Source: Chloranthus sessilifolius (taxonomy: Eukaryota; Streptophyta; Magnoliopsida; Chloranthales; Chloranthaceae). From it: a stretch of DNA of 64,000 nt. The notes beneath the pieces are model-generated. The model made no database searches. It had not been told where the DNA came from and saw only the letters and a list, made by a program, of their open reading frames with translations. The position numbers were made by a program, and so were the translations under genes. Shown here piece after piece: positions 46,941-58,735 of the stretch. The stretch lies in NCBI GenBank assembly GCA_021018995.1, contig CM037588.1, positions 35,151,000-35,214,999 of the forward strand, read 5' to 3'. Within the stretch, counting starts at the first letter, position 1. The number at the start of each line of letters is the position of its first letter.

Positions 46941-48540
46941 ATAAAAAGCAGTCACGTCAGAGCAGATCAATGATAAGGAGCCATGATATTCTATGCTGCA
47001 AACAGGAGGTAAGTATGCTCACCCTTCCCCTTTCTTTTCACATATTTTCATAAATAAGAGATACACATGCCTAAACGAAAAAAAAGAGATCCCTTTTAGG
47101 TTGAAAATGCAAAAAAAAAATCTTTTCTTCAGAAAATGACAAAAGAAAATAAAAATTCCCCCTTCTTGTATTTGAAAATAAAGTAAGTTAGAATCAAATA
47201 AAATCATTTATGTTGCTAAAGAAATACTAAAAAAGGGCCCTTCTTTTTTTACCAAAACAAAAAAATCCTCCCTTTATGTCTAGGAAAAACAAAAGCAAAA
47301 AAAGGGAGAGAAAGAAATCATCATCACGCTTCTAAACAAAAAAAAATCATTCTCTTCTCCTTAGGTCCCAAGAAAAAAAAATAAACAACCATTTTTTCGT
47401 GTTCCTAAAAACAAAAAAAGCTGAAGACAAAATTTTTTCCTTTACCTTATTCACAAATAATTTTTAATCCTTTACTTTGTTTGTCAAAATAAAACGTTAA
47501 AACCAAAAACAAAAAAAATCCTTTACTTTACTTACAAAAAATCATAAAAAAAAAATCCCTTGCTTTATTTTAATAAAAACAAAAACAAAAAAAATCCTTT
47601 ACATTACTTACAAAAAAAATCATCATAAAAAAATCCATTGCTTTATTCTAATAAAAACAAAACAAAAAAAAGAGAGAAGTCTTGTTTTAGGACTTTCTTG
47701 TATAAAACAAAAAAACAGAGAAAAAGTCCGTATGTTTTTTTTAAAAAAAAAAGGGGGGGGGGAAGAAACAATAAAATATATTTCTTTCTATTCCTAAAAA
47801 CAAACCCAAACAAAAAAAAATAACAATCTCTTCTTCTTATGTGCAAAACGAAGCAAGGCTCTTTTTTAATACAAATAACTAAAAATAAAAATAATAAAAC
47901 CAAGTCCTTAGAACAAAAACAAAACAAAACAAAAACAAAACAAAAAAGCCTTTTCCTTAGTCGGTTTTCGAAAATATATATTAAAAAAAAAATCATCATC
48001 ATTCTCCTTAACCTTCAAAAAATAGAAAGCAAAAATCATCTCTTTTTCTAATAAAAAAAAAAAATCTTCTTCCCTAAATCAATATTCGCAAAAATAATAA
48101 CCCAAAATCCATTGCTTTTTATGCAAAATAAAAACAAAAAAAACATACAAACAAAAAGCAACGAAAAAAAATCATTCCATATACACAAATAAAAACAACA
48201 AAAAATATATATATTAGGCACCAATAAGTCCATGAAATAATAAAATAGGGTATTGTTCATAAAGAATCATCCACACTTCATCAATAAACATACACACCAT
48301 AAAAATAAACTATTACTCATCAAAGAATACAAGATCATGATCATATCTACAAGAAAAAGCAAGAAAAATCAAAGAAAATAAGTTTTAAACCCTTTAGAGA
48401 GAAAAGGGGTCTTTGATCTAGCATGTGCCGACGATCGATCCACACAAACAAAGCGACGGCAACGCGGCACGCGTAGAGGCAATGTAAAGGAACCCTAGGA
48501 GGCGTTGATTTTCAATTTCAAAGGGGAAGGAGAGGGAGAA
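46941..48540 (-). other. A-rich (minus-strand T-rich) leader of the PMD gene
   Basis: There is no plausible protein. The stretch is dominated by A runs with a degenerate 80-90 base unit ('aaaatcctttacttt...acttacaaaaa...tttattttaataaaaac') repeated between 47440 and 47700. On the minus strand this is a T-rich tract between the antisense TATA box and the first PMD exon, which would suit a 5' leader intron. Apparent ORFs here are low complexity. Confidence 0.5.
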
Positions 48541-48722
48541 CATTTCGATATAAAGCCCCTAGCCCAAACTCGGGCTATTTAAATTCCCCCCAGACAAGCC
48601 TAGTGCAACTAATAGTTGCTCCAGGCAAAATTGTGCCCACCGCTTGCTTGGCACAACTATTAGTTGCGCCAGGATATTTTGAGGCCCCTAGTGGCCTGGC
48701 GCAACTAATAGTTGCACTAGGC
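48540..48722 (-). promoter_or_regulatory. Antisense promoter with three palindromes (D)
   Basis: On the minus strand a TTTAAATA box (48576-48583) is preceded by three LTR-type palindromes at 48599-48625, 48649-48671 and 48694-48722 (arms GGCGCAACTA / TAGTTGCGCC and variants). It is followed by leader-like sequence. The position upstream of the PMD gene and the matching layout in F make an antisense promoter the simplest reading. Confidence 0.6.
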
Positions 48723-49130
48723 AGTTAAGCCGGGTCTCGGGCCTGGTACGGGCCAGATGGGAAGACCGGTCCCCCCACTATTTTTGCTTGTTTTGTCGCC
48801 CCCGATAGATGCACGCGCTCCCAAGGCGGTATTTCAATCATCCTTCGACTTGCCAAGAGAGCCATGCTAGAATAAAAGGGGTCCGAGATCAGTAAACACC
48901 CTAATCCTACGCAGGAAAATATAAAGAAAAATCCAAAAAAATCCCCACAGAGAAGTCGGAAGTATTCACAAGAAAAATCCACATAAAATAATAGCTTCAA
49001 AAATTCTAAAAAATCACATAAAATAATAACTTCAAAGCTCCAAAAAAATCACATAAAATAACATTTAAAAATGTAAAAAAAAATCGCACAAAATGATAGA
49101 AAAATTAAAAACAGATTTGTATTCCCCACA
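48723..49130 (+). other. Right end of D, truncated
   Basis: This is non-coding sequence. It includes three or four degenerate units of about 38 bases ('aatcacataaaataata') at 48975-49100. No polypurine tract or TGTAGACACC LTR start is present, so the 3' LTR is missing. The end coordinate is approximate. Confidence 0.4.
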
Positions 49131-49630
49131 GAGACGCACAAGCATAAGGCAGTAAAATGTCAATGTTTTATTAGCAATGCAGTTGTGCCATATTAAAGTC
49201 CTGAGTTGGAGGTTCGCCTTGGATCATTGGATCCTGCTTTAAGTTATGAGCAATGGTGTCGGTCCAGGTCAAACAACCAATGTTTCTATTGAGTCAACTC
49301 CATTGCTAAATCTTTACGATGAGCGTTCTGTTATGGATTCGTGTAAACTTAAGTGTCTTAAGCTTCAGATTCCCCATTGGAAAAGGTCAATCATTGGTTG
49401 AGACCAAATTGTTGAGAATGAGATTATGTGTCAATCAAACTATGTGCAATCAAGCATTCAGAAGGGTTCATTTCCCTTTTTTATTTTTTGTAGGCTTAAA
49501 ACTTGTATGGGCAACGGTATCCCTGTAAAGTATATGCCATGCGTCTGGGTATCTGTATGATGGTCGTTTGTCCCCGTAAATTGTACGCGGGCAGGTCCGG
49601 GTCGGGGCTTCCATCGCCTTTGTTGTTGCT
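49131..49630. other. Unassigned segment between D and B
   Basis: About 500 bases match no other part of the window, and no motif is recognised on either strand. It may be host DNA, the end of another element, or filler at a deletion junction joining the truncated ends of D and B. Confidence 0.4.
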
Positions 49631-50231
49631 TATTTGAATATACCTCCAACCTTAGCTCTTCCAGCTCTGATAGCTGGAGTTTCCTATGTATGCCAGTTGG
49701 TTTTTAGTCAGTATTCAATGCTTTAACAACCTAATAAGCCTTGTCCTGAAGCTCTACTGGTAAATGGCATACCAGCCTGAAGGGAGACATGCCTATTGAT
49801 GTCTTATAGGCAATCCTATAAGCCCACAGAGCATTAGGTAACTTCAAGAACCAGTCCTTCCTATCCACTCTCACTATTGTCTCAAAAATATGTTTAATTT
49901 CCCTATTAGAAATTTCTACCTACCCACTGGTTTGTGGCTGGTATGGGGTGGAAACTTTGTGTGTCACAAAGTACTCTCTAAGTAGGTTTTCAAACTGTCT
50001 ATTATAAAAGTGGCTGCCCCCATCACTAATGATAGCTCTGGGGGTGCCAAACCTAGAGAAAATGTTATCCTTTAAAAAGTTGAGGACAACCTTGTCATTA
50101 TTTGTTCTTGTAGATATGGCCTCAACCCATTGGGACACATAGTCCATAATTACAAGAATATAATTGTATCCAAAGGAAGGAGGGAAAGGACCCATGAAGT
50201 CTATCCCCCAAATGTCAAAAATTTCCATCAC
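49631..50231 (-). pseudogene. Integrase of B
   Basis: On the minus strand the catalytic core shows [30 protein letters not shown] and YQPQTSG, followed by the C-terminal blocks [13 protein letters not shown] and SELEELRLEVY. These are Athila/gypsy integrase blocks. The region ends at about 49631 in unassigned sequence. It is broken. Confidence 0.8.
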
Positions 50232-51390
50232 AAGTATTAGCTATAAAGGCATAGAGTTTCTTTGGGAGATACTTCCCATCTTTTGGCATCTTTCACAAGT
50301 TTTATAATAAAGTCATGCATCCTTGAAGAGAGTGGGCTAGTAGAATCCACTTTGGAGTGCCTTGGCAACAATTTTGTTATCACTGAAGTGGCCTCCACAA
50401 GCCTTTTTATGACACATAGTTAGCACATTGTGGAATTCCTCATCAGGGACACATCTCCTCACCACTTGGTCTGCACAATGCTTGAATAGGTATGGATCCT
50501 CCCACATATAATGTCTGATCTGTGAAAAGAATAGATCCTTGTCTATTTTGATCCAATGTGGGGGGATCTTCCCTACTGCCAAGTAATTCACAATATTTGC
50601 AAACCAAGGTGTAGAGTTGTTGATAACAAACAATTGTTCATCCAAAAATGAGTCATTAACAGGTAGCCCATCAAATTCTTCTGCTAGGATCCTAGACAAC
50701 TGGTCTGCAACCACATTTTTAACTCCTTTTTTGTCTTTAATCTCAAGATCAAACTTCTGTAATAGGAGGATCCATCTGATCAGTCTAGGCTTTGCATCTT
50801 TTTTTGACAAACGATATTTTAGGGCTAAGTGGTCAGTGAAAACTACTATCTTGAATCCCAGCACATAAGACCTGAACTTATCTGAAGCAAAAATAATTGC
50901 CAACCGTTCCTTCTCAATTGTGGTGTAATTTAACTAAGCATCAATCATGATTTTGCTGACATATGCAATCATACAAGGGGCCTTATCCTTCCTCTGTCCT
51001 AAGACTGCACAAATTGCAAAGTTTGATGCATCACACATCAGCTCAAAAGGTATAGAAAAATTAGGTGCTTGAAGGATAAGTGTAGAGATAATGCAACTTT
51101 TCAACAACTCAAAGGCCTTAAGGCATTCATCATTGAAATCAAAGGAAACCTCTTGGCACAACAAGTGGCAAAGAGGTTTAGAGATTTCACTGAAATCTTT
51201 GATAAATCGCCTATAGAAGCCAGCACGCCCCAAGAATGATCTGACTTGTTTCATAGTTTTTGGTGGGGGTAAATGTGCAATCAGATCTATTTTAGCCCTG
51301 TCTACCTCAATGCCTCTGTGAGAAACCACATGGCCAAGGACAGTGTCTTGAGTGACCATAAAATAGCTCTTTTCCCAACTTAAAAGCAAG
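50232..51390 (-). pseudogene. RNase H and integrase zinc region of B
   Basis: On the minus strand, GIEVDRAKIDLIAHLPPP and FLGRAGFYRRFIKDFS (about 51180-51320) mark the end of RT. RNase H follows with FELMCDASNFAICAVLGQ, IIFASDKFRSYVLG and FTDHLALKYRLSKKD. The integrase N-terminal zinc region has CHKKACGGHFSDNK near 50380-50420. A single RNase H is present, unlike the Tat elements. Broken in a few places. Confidence 0.8.
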
Positions 51391-52084
51391 TTCGTTTTCT
51401 CACATCTCTATAGCACAAGGTTGAGATGGTGTAGACATTGGCTAAAACTATTCCCAAAAATAGAGAAATCATTCATGAAAATCTCTAGAAACTACTTAAT
51501 CATGTAAGAAAATATAGCATGCATGCACCTTTGGAAAGTTGCAAGGGCATTACACAATCCAAATGGCATCCTTTGATAGGCAAAGGGGCCAAATGGGCAT
51601 GTGAAAGTTGTCTTTTCTTGGTCTTGTGGATAAACAGGGATTTGGTTATACCCCGAATATTCATCAAGAAAACAATAAAAAGACTTTCCTACTAACTTTT
51701 CTAAGATTTGGTCAATGAAGGGCAAAGGGAAATGGTCTTTTCTGGTTTTCAGATTGAGCTTTCGATAGTCTATACACACCCTCCGACCTGGGGTTTCCCT
51801 AGTTGGAACAGGCTCACCATCATCAATTTTAATCACAGTAATTCTAGATTTCTTAGGTACCACCTGAGTAGATGACTCCAGTATCTAGCAATTTGACCAC
51901 TTCTTTCATCACCGCTTCTTGCATGTGGGGATTCAATTTTCTCTGCATTTCTCTAGAGGGTTTGGAAACCTCTTCCAAGTGAATTTTATGCATGCACACA
52001 GCAGGGCTAATGCCCCCAAGGTCAGCAATGGTCCAGCCAATTTCTCTTTTATGCTTCTTTAAAACATCCAATAATTCTGCCTCT
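51391..52084 (-). pseudogene. Reverse transcriptase of B
   Basis: On the minus strand the blocks are IGWTIADLGGISPAVCMHKI (about 51985-52045), GRRVCIDYRKLNLKTRKDHFP, YSGYNQIPVYPQDQEKTTF and FGPFAYQRMPFGLCNA. These are the fingers and palm of Athila-type RT. The active-site part falls near 51400-51500. The fossil is broken. Confidence 0.8.
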
Positions 52085-53090
52085 TACTCATCAGTGAGAG
52101 AGGAAGAAATAATCACTGGCAATGTCTGGTTTACCCCTAAAAAAGCATACTTCAAGGTCTTAGGTAGTTGTTTCAACTCCATCTCTAGTGGACATATAAG
52201 TGAAGGCAGCAAAGCTGCCTTAGATAGTGGTGGAAGAGGCATCACAACAAATTTCCAAGGGAGATACCTTATTGCTGGCCACACATCAGAAGTTTAGGCT
52301 TTCACCTCTTGAACTATAGGTATGGGGGCCTTCTTTTCCACAACCTCACTCCACACATTCTCAAAAAATCACCAAAATCATCACAAGAATCATCACAGTG
52401 TAGCAGCTTGAGAAAAATCTCTTCCACAAGCTCATCCAAAACATCAATTGAAAAACAATCCGCACCATTCAAGTGAGGCTGATTTCCTATATTGTAAACA
52501 TTCAATTTAACCTTCATTTTTCCAAAAGATACCTCCATTACTCCTAATCTACACTGAATACAAGCATTGGCAGTGGCCAAAAGAGGTCTGCCCAAAATCA
52601 CAAGAATAGAGGTGGTGCACTTGCTTGGCTCCATGTCAAGAATCAGAAAATCTGCTGATAGAAAAATTTATCAACTCCAACTAAAACATCCTCTATCATT
52701 CCCACAGGCTTTCATTTAGATCTGTCTGTTAGTTGTAGCACCACATGTGTGGGCTTCAATTCTCTCAAGCCTAACTTCTCATAAACAGAATATGGAAGTA
52801 GGTTTACACTAGCTCCCATATCTGATAAGGCCTTCTTAATAGTATGATCCCCAATGATGCAGGGGATTGTGGGAATTTCGAGGTCTTGAAGCTTGGTTAG
52901 AGTTATAATAGACAGCACTTGGTTTACTTTCTCAGCACAAAAGACCTTCTTAGATAAGTGTATCCTAGACAGTCTTTTGTGGGTGCACAATTCTTTCAAA
53001 AATTTTGCATAGGCTAGAAATTGCTTGATGGCATCAAGTAAAGGCAAGTTGATCTTTACTTGTTTGAAAGTTTCCATCATCTCCACAATC
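52085..53090 (-). pseudogene. Protease region of B
   Basis: On the minus strand, INLPLLDAIKQFLAYAKFL (near 53030) and SMGASVNLLP-type active-site sequence near 52800, then VILGRPLLATANACIQC and KVKLNVYNIGNQPHLN (about 52500-52610), match element A block by block. The linker to RT (52085-52314) is Leu/Pro-rich. Broken in a few places. Confidence 0.8.
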
Positions 53091-54800
53091 TTAGCATTCC
53101 CCTTATCAAAAGGAGAAGTTACTTCAATGCATTAGGGAATGGCAAATGGGGAACTGTCCTCCCATTTGCAGCCTTAGTAAGTTCATCAAAATTTTCTTTA
53201 TTTTTGTTTTCAATTTTCTGTTGGGGCACATCACCCCCCTTGTTTTTTATATGTTGCTCCTGCTACATATTTTCATTTGTTGTTACATCATTTTCTACAC
53301 TTGACTCATCAGGCTCATTACCAACTTGGTTATCCATCAGCTTCTCATTCCTCAAGGTGGTGAAAGATTTTACTTCTTCATGAGAAGAAGTCTCACCAAC
53401 CATGTACTGCCCCTTTGGATTGTTCATGGGCTAACTGGATAGTCTCCCCTCTTCTCTCTTAGCCAAAGAATTAGATAGCTGACAAAGATTGTCCTCTATC
53501 TTCTTGATGCTTGACTGTCGGAGTTAACAGTTTGAGATAAAGGGCCCAAATTCTACAGTGAAGTCAGAACTTGCTCTTCGAATGTGAGGGACCTAGAGAT
53601 TGCTGGGGCTGGTGCACTTTGATGCACATGCTGAACTATTGGCTTGGCCATAGGCTGTTGGTATTGGGGCCTTAGAATATAATTATGCTGGTATGGCTGG
53701 GCATTCCTATAAGGCATGGAATGTTATGGCTGCAGCTACTGCTGGTTTTGAAAATGGTCTTGTCTCCACCTAAAGTTAGGGTGGTTTCTCAAATGATAGC
53801 CAGCAGTAGGCTGTTGTCTATAAGACTGAGCAGCATTCATATGTTCCATCATAAAATCTGGAAATTGGGTAGCTGAGGGGCATTCCTCAAGGGAGTGAGT
53901 GGGGCACTGGCATATGACACATGCCTCCTCCACTTTAGCAGTCATTGGAGTCTGCATTTCTCCCATGAGCTTATCAAACTTTTGAGTCAAGTTGTTGACT
54001 TTCCTCTCCAACTCATTAGGTCCACTCACCTCATACATTTTCCCTATGGCAGTATTTTCTCTCACCAATCTAGGGGTCTCAACATCTCTTGCTCAGGTCT
54101 CCCTTTGCATGGAGTTTTCACTGATGATATCAAATAAATCCTAAGCCTTATCTACTGTCTTGTGGAGGTATGTACCACCACAAGTGGCATCAACCATATC
54201 TTTGCTTTTAGGATCAATTCCTTGATAGAAACTTTAGACAAGTTCCCATTCAAGAATTTGGTGATGAGGATATTGCTTCAAGAGTTCTTTAAATCTCTCC
54301 CAGGCTTGGTGAAAGTCTTCAGTTGGGGCTTCAGCAAATGAAATAATGCTCTTCCTCAGCTGACTTGTTTTAGACATGGGGAAAAACTTGGCCAAAAAAT
54401 GACATTGAAGGTCATTCTAGGACTAAATACTATTGTTTGGGAGCATTGACAACCAAGTTCTAGCTCTATCCTTTAGTGAAAAAGGAAAGAGTCTCAACCT
54501 GATTGCTTCCTCCCCCAAACCTATAATATTGAAGGCAGTGCACAGTCCTAGAAATTCATCAATATTCTTGTATGGGTCTTCTTTGCTCAGGCCATGGTAT
54601 GAGGTTAACATCTGTATGATAGAAGATTTGATCTCATAGTTCCCTTGGAAAACAAGGAATTGAATGCAGAAGGGATAATTGTAAACCCTTGGTGCATTGA
54701 ATTCCTTTAAAGTCCTATGTTTCTCATCCATTGCAGTAATTTCAGAATCAACTAAAGGTGTGTATGGTTTGCTTTGGTCTAAGAAGTCTTTCAACTTCAA
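53091..54800 (-). pseudogene. Gag of B
   Basis: On the minus strand the start KLKDFLDQSKPYTPLVD leads into TLKEFNAPRVYNYPFC, EDPYKNIDEFLGLC and FPFSLKDRARTWLSML (54440-54740), the Athila gag capsid region. A CX2CX4HX4C knuckle (CVICQCPTHSLEEC) lies near 53880-53925, followed by a Gln-rich tail to about 53450 and a linker. Element A carries the same layout. Broken in several places. Confidence 0.8.
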
Positions 54801-55130
54801 GATCTAAGGGAGAAATCTCAGGATTGAGAGATCTCCCAAGCATACACAATAGAAACCAAATTTAAAGCAGAAAATCACAGCACAAAAAGATCAACAAAAT
54901 AATCACAAAACACACAACTAGAAATTAAACAAAGTTAGGGCGTGCAAACTTAAGCAAAGCTTGGTCCTCCAATTGGTATAATGCTCTCCTCAACACCACA
55001 GATCCAGATCTAAAATAGATAATTAAACTATAAAAAACTACAATAGTTATTAGTCAAACATTTAACAAGCAATTAAAACTATATATCTAGAAATGAGAAA
55101 AACTTAGATCTACTAAGTTAAAAACACAAC
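54801..55130 (-). other. Leader of B
   Basis: Non-coding, A/T-rich sequence between the primer site and gag. Nothing further is recognised. Confidence 0.55.
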
Positions 55131-55148
55131 TCCCCGGCAGCGGCGCCA
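55131..55148 (-). other. Primer binding site of B
   Basis: On the minus strand it reads TGGCGCCGCTGCCGGGGA, about ten bases after the LTR end. This is the Athila-type primer site; I recall complementarity to an Asp-tRNA 3' end but did not verify it. Confidence 0.8.
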
Positions 55149-56163
55149 AAAACTTATTGTGCAGCCTACCTTGCAATTATTATATGATTAAAAACAGCAG
55201 ATTAACTGCACAACCTACAACAAGGTTGAACGAAGGTAAGCTGCCAGTCCTGTAAGAACCAGGGCTGTGGTAGCAAGTTTTAAGAGATAAGTAAGGGTAT
55301 GTCCATAGGGAGCTGTAGTTCAACGGTAGTAAATCTCCAGATCTATGGTAGATCTGACACTCTATCGTAATTTAAACTAAACTAAAGCAGGAAAGAGGAG
55401 AGGTTATAGGTTTTTATATCTTTTACTACAAACTATAAACGATAAATGCAATTGATCCAGATCTAATCAAACGCAGAGATAAGGGGGGATATAGAAAAGA
55501 TGAAAATTCAAAAGGGTGAGAATAGCAGCTAGGAGTCTTGGTCTCTTACTGAAAATCAAAAGAATCAAAAGTAGTGCAGAGAACTGATTTGCAACAATCC
55601 TCTTTTCAGGCTCCAAGCTACCTAGGTTCCCTCGAATCTACCAATGGATCAAAACAATATTGAGGTTAGGATCCGCCCTTCTACTGGGTACAGCCCTAAG
55701 GTTATTATCTGCCCGTCTACTGAATACAGTTCATCCTCGAGATTACTCAAACCTATTGATCTACCTAGGCTCCCCCGGTAGAGCTGAGGTATAAGAATCC
55801 AATCTCCACCAATGGATCAAAGTAATCCTGAGGTTAGGATCTGCCCTTCTACTAGATACAGTCCTAAGATTATGATCTGCCCTTCTACTGGATATATTTC
55901 ATCCCCGAGATTACTCCAAGCTATTGATCTTAATTAGAACAGAAAAACTATTGCAGATGCTGCGGGTGCTAGGCTACCAAGCTCCCCATTTCTGATTGGC
56001 ATCCATAGGAATATCCAATCCAGGGAAATCAAATATGAAGAAGTGAAATATAGATTAGAATCATCTTTAAAAACCACAATTATATTGCAAGCTTACAATA
56101 CCATTGTGCCTAAATCTGCAATCTGTGTAATATATAATCTCTTAAAAGCCTCTGAATATCTCA

Positions 56164-56171
56164 ATTTATAG
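56164..56171 (-). promoter_or_regulatory. TATA box of LTR B
   Basis: On the minus strand it reads TATAAATT, about 480 bases downstream of the motif array, at the same relative place as in LTR A. Confidence 0.6.
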
Positions 56172-56644
56172 CTCAAGACCTCACCCTAACTATAGAAAAG
56201 AGTTTAGCCACTCATGATTGGCTAAAGAGAGAAGGGGAGAAGAAGAAAGAAGGAGGGAGAATTTGGGAGGGAAAAATGGATCTCGCCCTAAGCTCAGCTT
56301 CTCTCAAATTTTGGATGTCTTTAATGTAATTTCTTCAAGCTTTTATACTCTCCTCCTCTATCCTCAGATCCTTTTTAGCCAATCAGAGCCCAAGAGAATA
56401 ATTCTGTTATTCTGGGCTACTGATGTGGCCGATTTATCTTCTAGAAGCTCTTCTCCCATTGGTCCACAATTAGCAAATGCATGCAAGGCCGTTAGGGTTT
56501 CCAATTATGTGTAGTTGAATACCAAAAATACCTCAAGGGTCGCTGACATGCTTTTGAATATGTATAGAAGCTTATGAAATTGGCAGCTGTTGAAGGAGCA
56601 TGCTAAGAAGTTGCCAAAATGAGTGTTGAGAGGTTCAGGGAATC

Positions 56645-57285
56645 TCTTGATAGGTTCTGAGTGTGCTTGCTCTTCATTTTGATAGGATCTCTGTGGCTAT
56701 CGATAGGATTGGTTAGCTCTCGACAGGATCTGGAAACATCTCGAGATGTTGAACTGCACTTGTCGATAGGATTGATGACTCGTCGATAGGATCGAAATCT
56801 TATTGTATCATTCTACCCATTTCTTCATTCATCCTCTCGATAGGTTATACTAATCTTGTCGACTGGTTATACAACTTAACCCTAAGCTCTCGACAGTTTG
56901 GCTCAATCCTCGCGAGAATGAGTTATAGCATTAGGCAAGTTGTCGACAGGTTGAATTGGACTGCTCGACAGGTTCTGCTGAACCTCGTGACAAGTATCTG
57001 AAACCTCTCGACAAGTTCCTATTTCCAACTCCATTCCTCTTGATAGGTTTGCTGACGAAACATGTCAACAAGTGTTTTAGAACCTCGCGACCGCTTAGCT
57101 CCGGTGTACTACAGCCTCTCGACAGCTACTACCATCCTCTCGAACACTTTAGTATTTCTCCTCAGGACCTCTTGACATGTTATAATTGCCCTTCAGAACT
57201 TCTCGACAGCTTCTAGATCTTCTCAAAATCTTAGCTATTTGGGCATCAGATCCTCTCGGCAGCTCAGGACAACCTCTCGATAGGT
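56645..57285 (-). repeat. CCTATCGA motif array (LTR B)
   Basis: More than 20 degenerate copies occur, on the plus strand reading CTCGATAGGT, CTCGACAGGT or TCGATAGGAT, about 15-40 bases apart. The consensus is shifted towards CCTGTCGAG compared with CCTATCGAA in A and E, so the array drifts as a set within each LTR. Confidence 0.75.
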
Positions 57286-57661
57286 TTATCCATATGCTTC
57301 CACAGCTAGTACGTATCTCACTTATGCTATTCCACATTTGTTCAACATCCAACAACCTCTTGGTGGATTCAATCTTCATTCTCTGCAACTACAGTTAGCC
57401 TCAAGCCTTCCCAGTTAAGTTTAAAACAATCTTAAGCACTTTTGGGTCTCTTGTGGATTTCTTGACTGGTTGGCCTTTATTCTGTAAGGTCACATGTTGA
57501 GCAATAAATTACTTCTTGGGCCATTTTAAGTGGATATATGCACTAAGCTTACAATTCATTGCTTATCTACAAAATACACTTAAAACACATTATTAGTCAA
57601 CTCAAGGGTCCACCAAAGGTCAGGTTAGGAGGTGAAAAATGATATTTTTCACTGCTTAACA

Positions 57662-58735
57662 ATGCATCCTAGGGCAGCAAGACAAGACGGGAAGAAGGGA
57701 GCAGGCAATCTACTATCTCAGCAAGAAGTTTAATAACTACGAGACGCGCTATTCTCATTTGGAGAAACCATACCTATCTCTTGTATGGACCACTCAAATG
57801 CTCCGCCATTACTTGCTATCGTAAGTCGTTCTACTCCTAGCTCAAATAGACCCATTGAAGTACTTATTTGAGAAGCCGGCTCTCACTAGATGAACTGCAC
57901 ATTGGCAGCTCTTATTATCTGAGTTTGACATCGCCTACGTTACTTAGAAATTGAGCAAGGGGGAGGCACTCGCTGATCATCTTGCCGACAATCCTTTTCC
58001 AGATTATGAGCCTTTGAGAACTGAATTTCCTGATGAGGACATCCTATTTATGATGGAAGTTGATACTAAAGAAGCAGAGGAATCATGGGTAATGCACTTC
58101 AATAGGGCAGTAAATGCCAAAGGTCAGGGAGTTGGCGCCATTATAATTTCACCGAAAGGATCACACATACTAGTTTCCATCAAGCTCAACTTCCCTTACA
58201 CTAATAATATGGCTGAATATGAGGCCTGTGTAGTAGGATTGCAGGTAGCTTTGGAGTTGAATGTAACTCACCTCCGAGTGTTTGGTGACTCACAACTGAT
58301 CATTTGCCAAATGAATGGAGATTGGAAGATGAAAGATGAGAAACTTATCCCTTACCATGAGCATCTCGAGGACCTAATTGCACATTTTGAGGATGTCACA
58401 TTCTCCTATGTCTTGTGAATAAGGAATCGTTTTGCCGATGCGTTAGCAACTTTGGCGTCAATGATAGAAATCTCGTATGGTGTTATGATGAAGTCAATCA
58501 TGATTAAGTAGTGGAACGAGTCAGTTTTCTGCCTTCAGATCGAGGAACCCCTAAAGCTTGATGATGAGCCACCTTGGTTCTTAGATATGAAGAACTTCCT
58601 CGAGACTCGAGCTTTCCCCAAAGACACATCCAAGGCAGATCAACGGACTATCCAACGTCTAGTTGTAGGCTATGTCATCTATTGTGAGTGCGTTTACAAG
58701 CGATCCTATAATAACAACCTTCTCAGGTGCCTTAC
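57662..58735 (+). pseudogene. Two RNase H domains of F
   Basis: The first RNase H remnant has IYYLSKKFNNYETRYSHLEK (about 57710-57770). The archaeal-type second RNase H (about 58085-58300) has EYEACVVGLQVALELN and GDSQLIICQMNG. LTR B cuts its left edge. The order and spacing equal those in D. It is a fossil. Confidence 0.8.

Larger units (their letters stand above)
19967..49130 (+). mobile_element. Large Tat-lineage Ty3/gypsy element D with two nested insertions
   Basis: D comprises a 5' LTR (19967-21245 plus 27312-27739, split by J), a primer binding site (27744-27761), leader, gag (about 29110-31990), protease and pol (about 35800-41800, after solo LTR E), a hairpin-bearing spacer, antisense accessory genes (43176-46740) and an antisense promoter (48540-48722). 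A second RNase H of the archaeal type and antisense accessory genes are known for the Tat group (Grande- and Ogre-like elements). No 3' LTR is visible; the right end near 49130 is a truncation. Many breaks are present, so it is a fossil. Confidence 0.8.
49631..57661 (-). mobile_element. Athila-like Ty3/gypsy element B, 3' truncated
   Basis: Read from 57661 downward, B has a 5' LTR (to about 55160), primer site (55148-55131), leader, gag (54800 to about 53450), protease (53086 to 52314), RT (52071 to 51400), RNase H (51389 to 50337) and integrase (50231 to about 49631). It then stops without an accessory ORF or 3' LTR. The TGTTAAGC start joins Tat RNase H sequence of F directly, so B inserted into F. 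The coding regions are broken in several places. Confidence 0.85.
55160..57661 (-). repeat. 5' LTR of B (Athila type)
   Basis: On the minus strand it begins TGTTAAGCAG at 57661 and ends near 55160 about ten bases before the primer site. It contains a reiterated CCTATCGA/CCTGTCGA array (56645-57285), a TATAAAT box at 56164-56171 and a duplicated block ('aggttaggatc...gcccttctactgg') at about 55665-55745 and 55830-55905. It shares its start and the region after the TATA box with LTRs A and E. Confidence 0.8.

Noticed and set aside
47643-48002. 119-residue minus-strand open frame
   Set aside because: It is a low-complexity Phe/Leu/Lys translation of an A-rich tract, not a protein.
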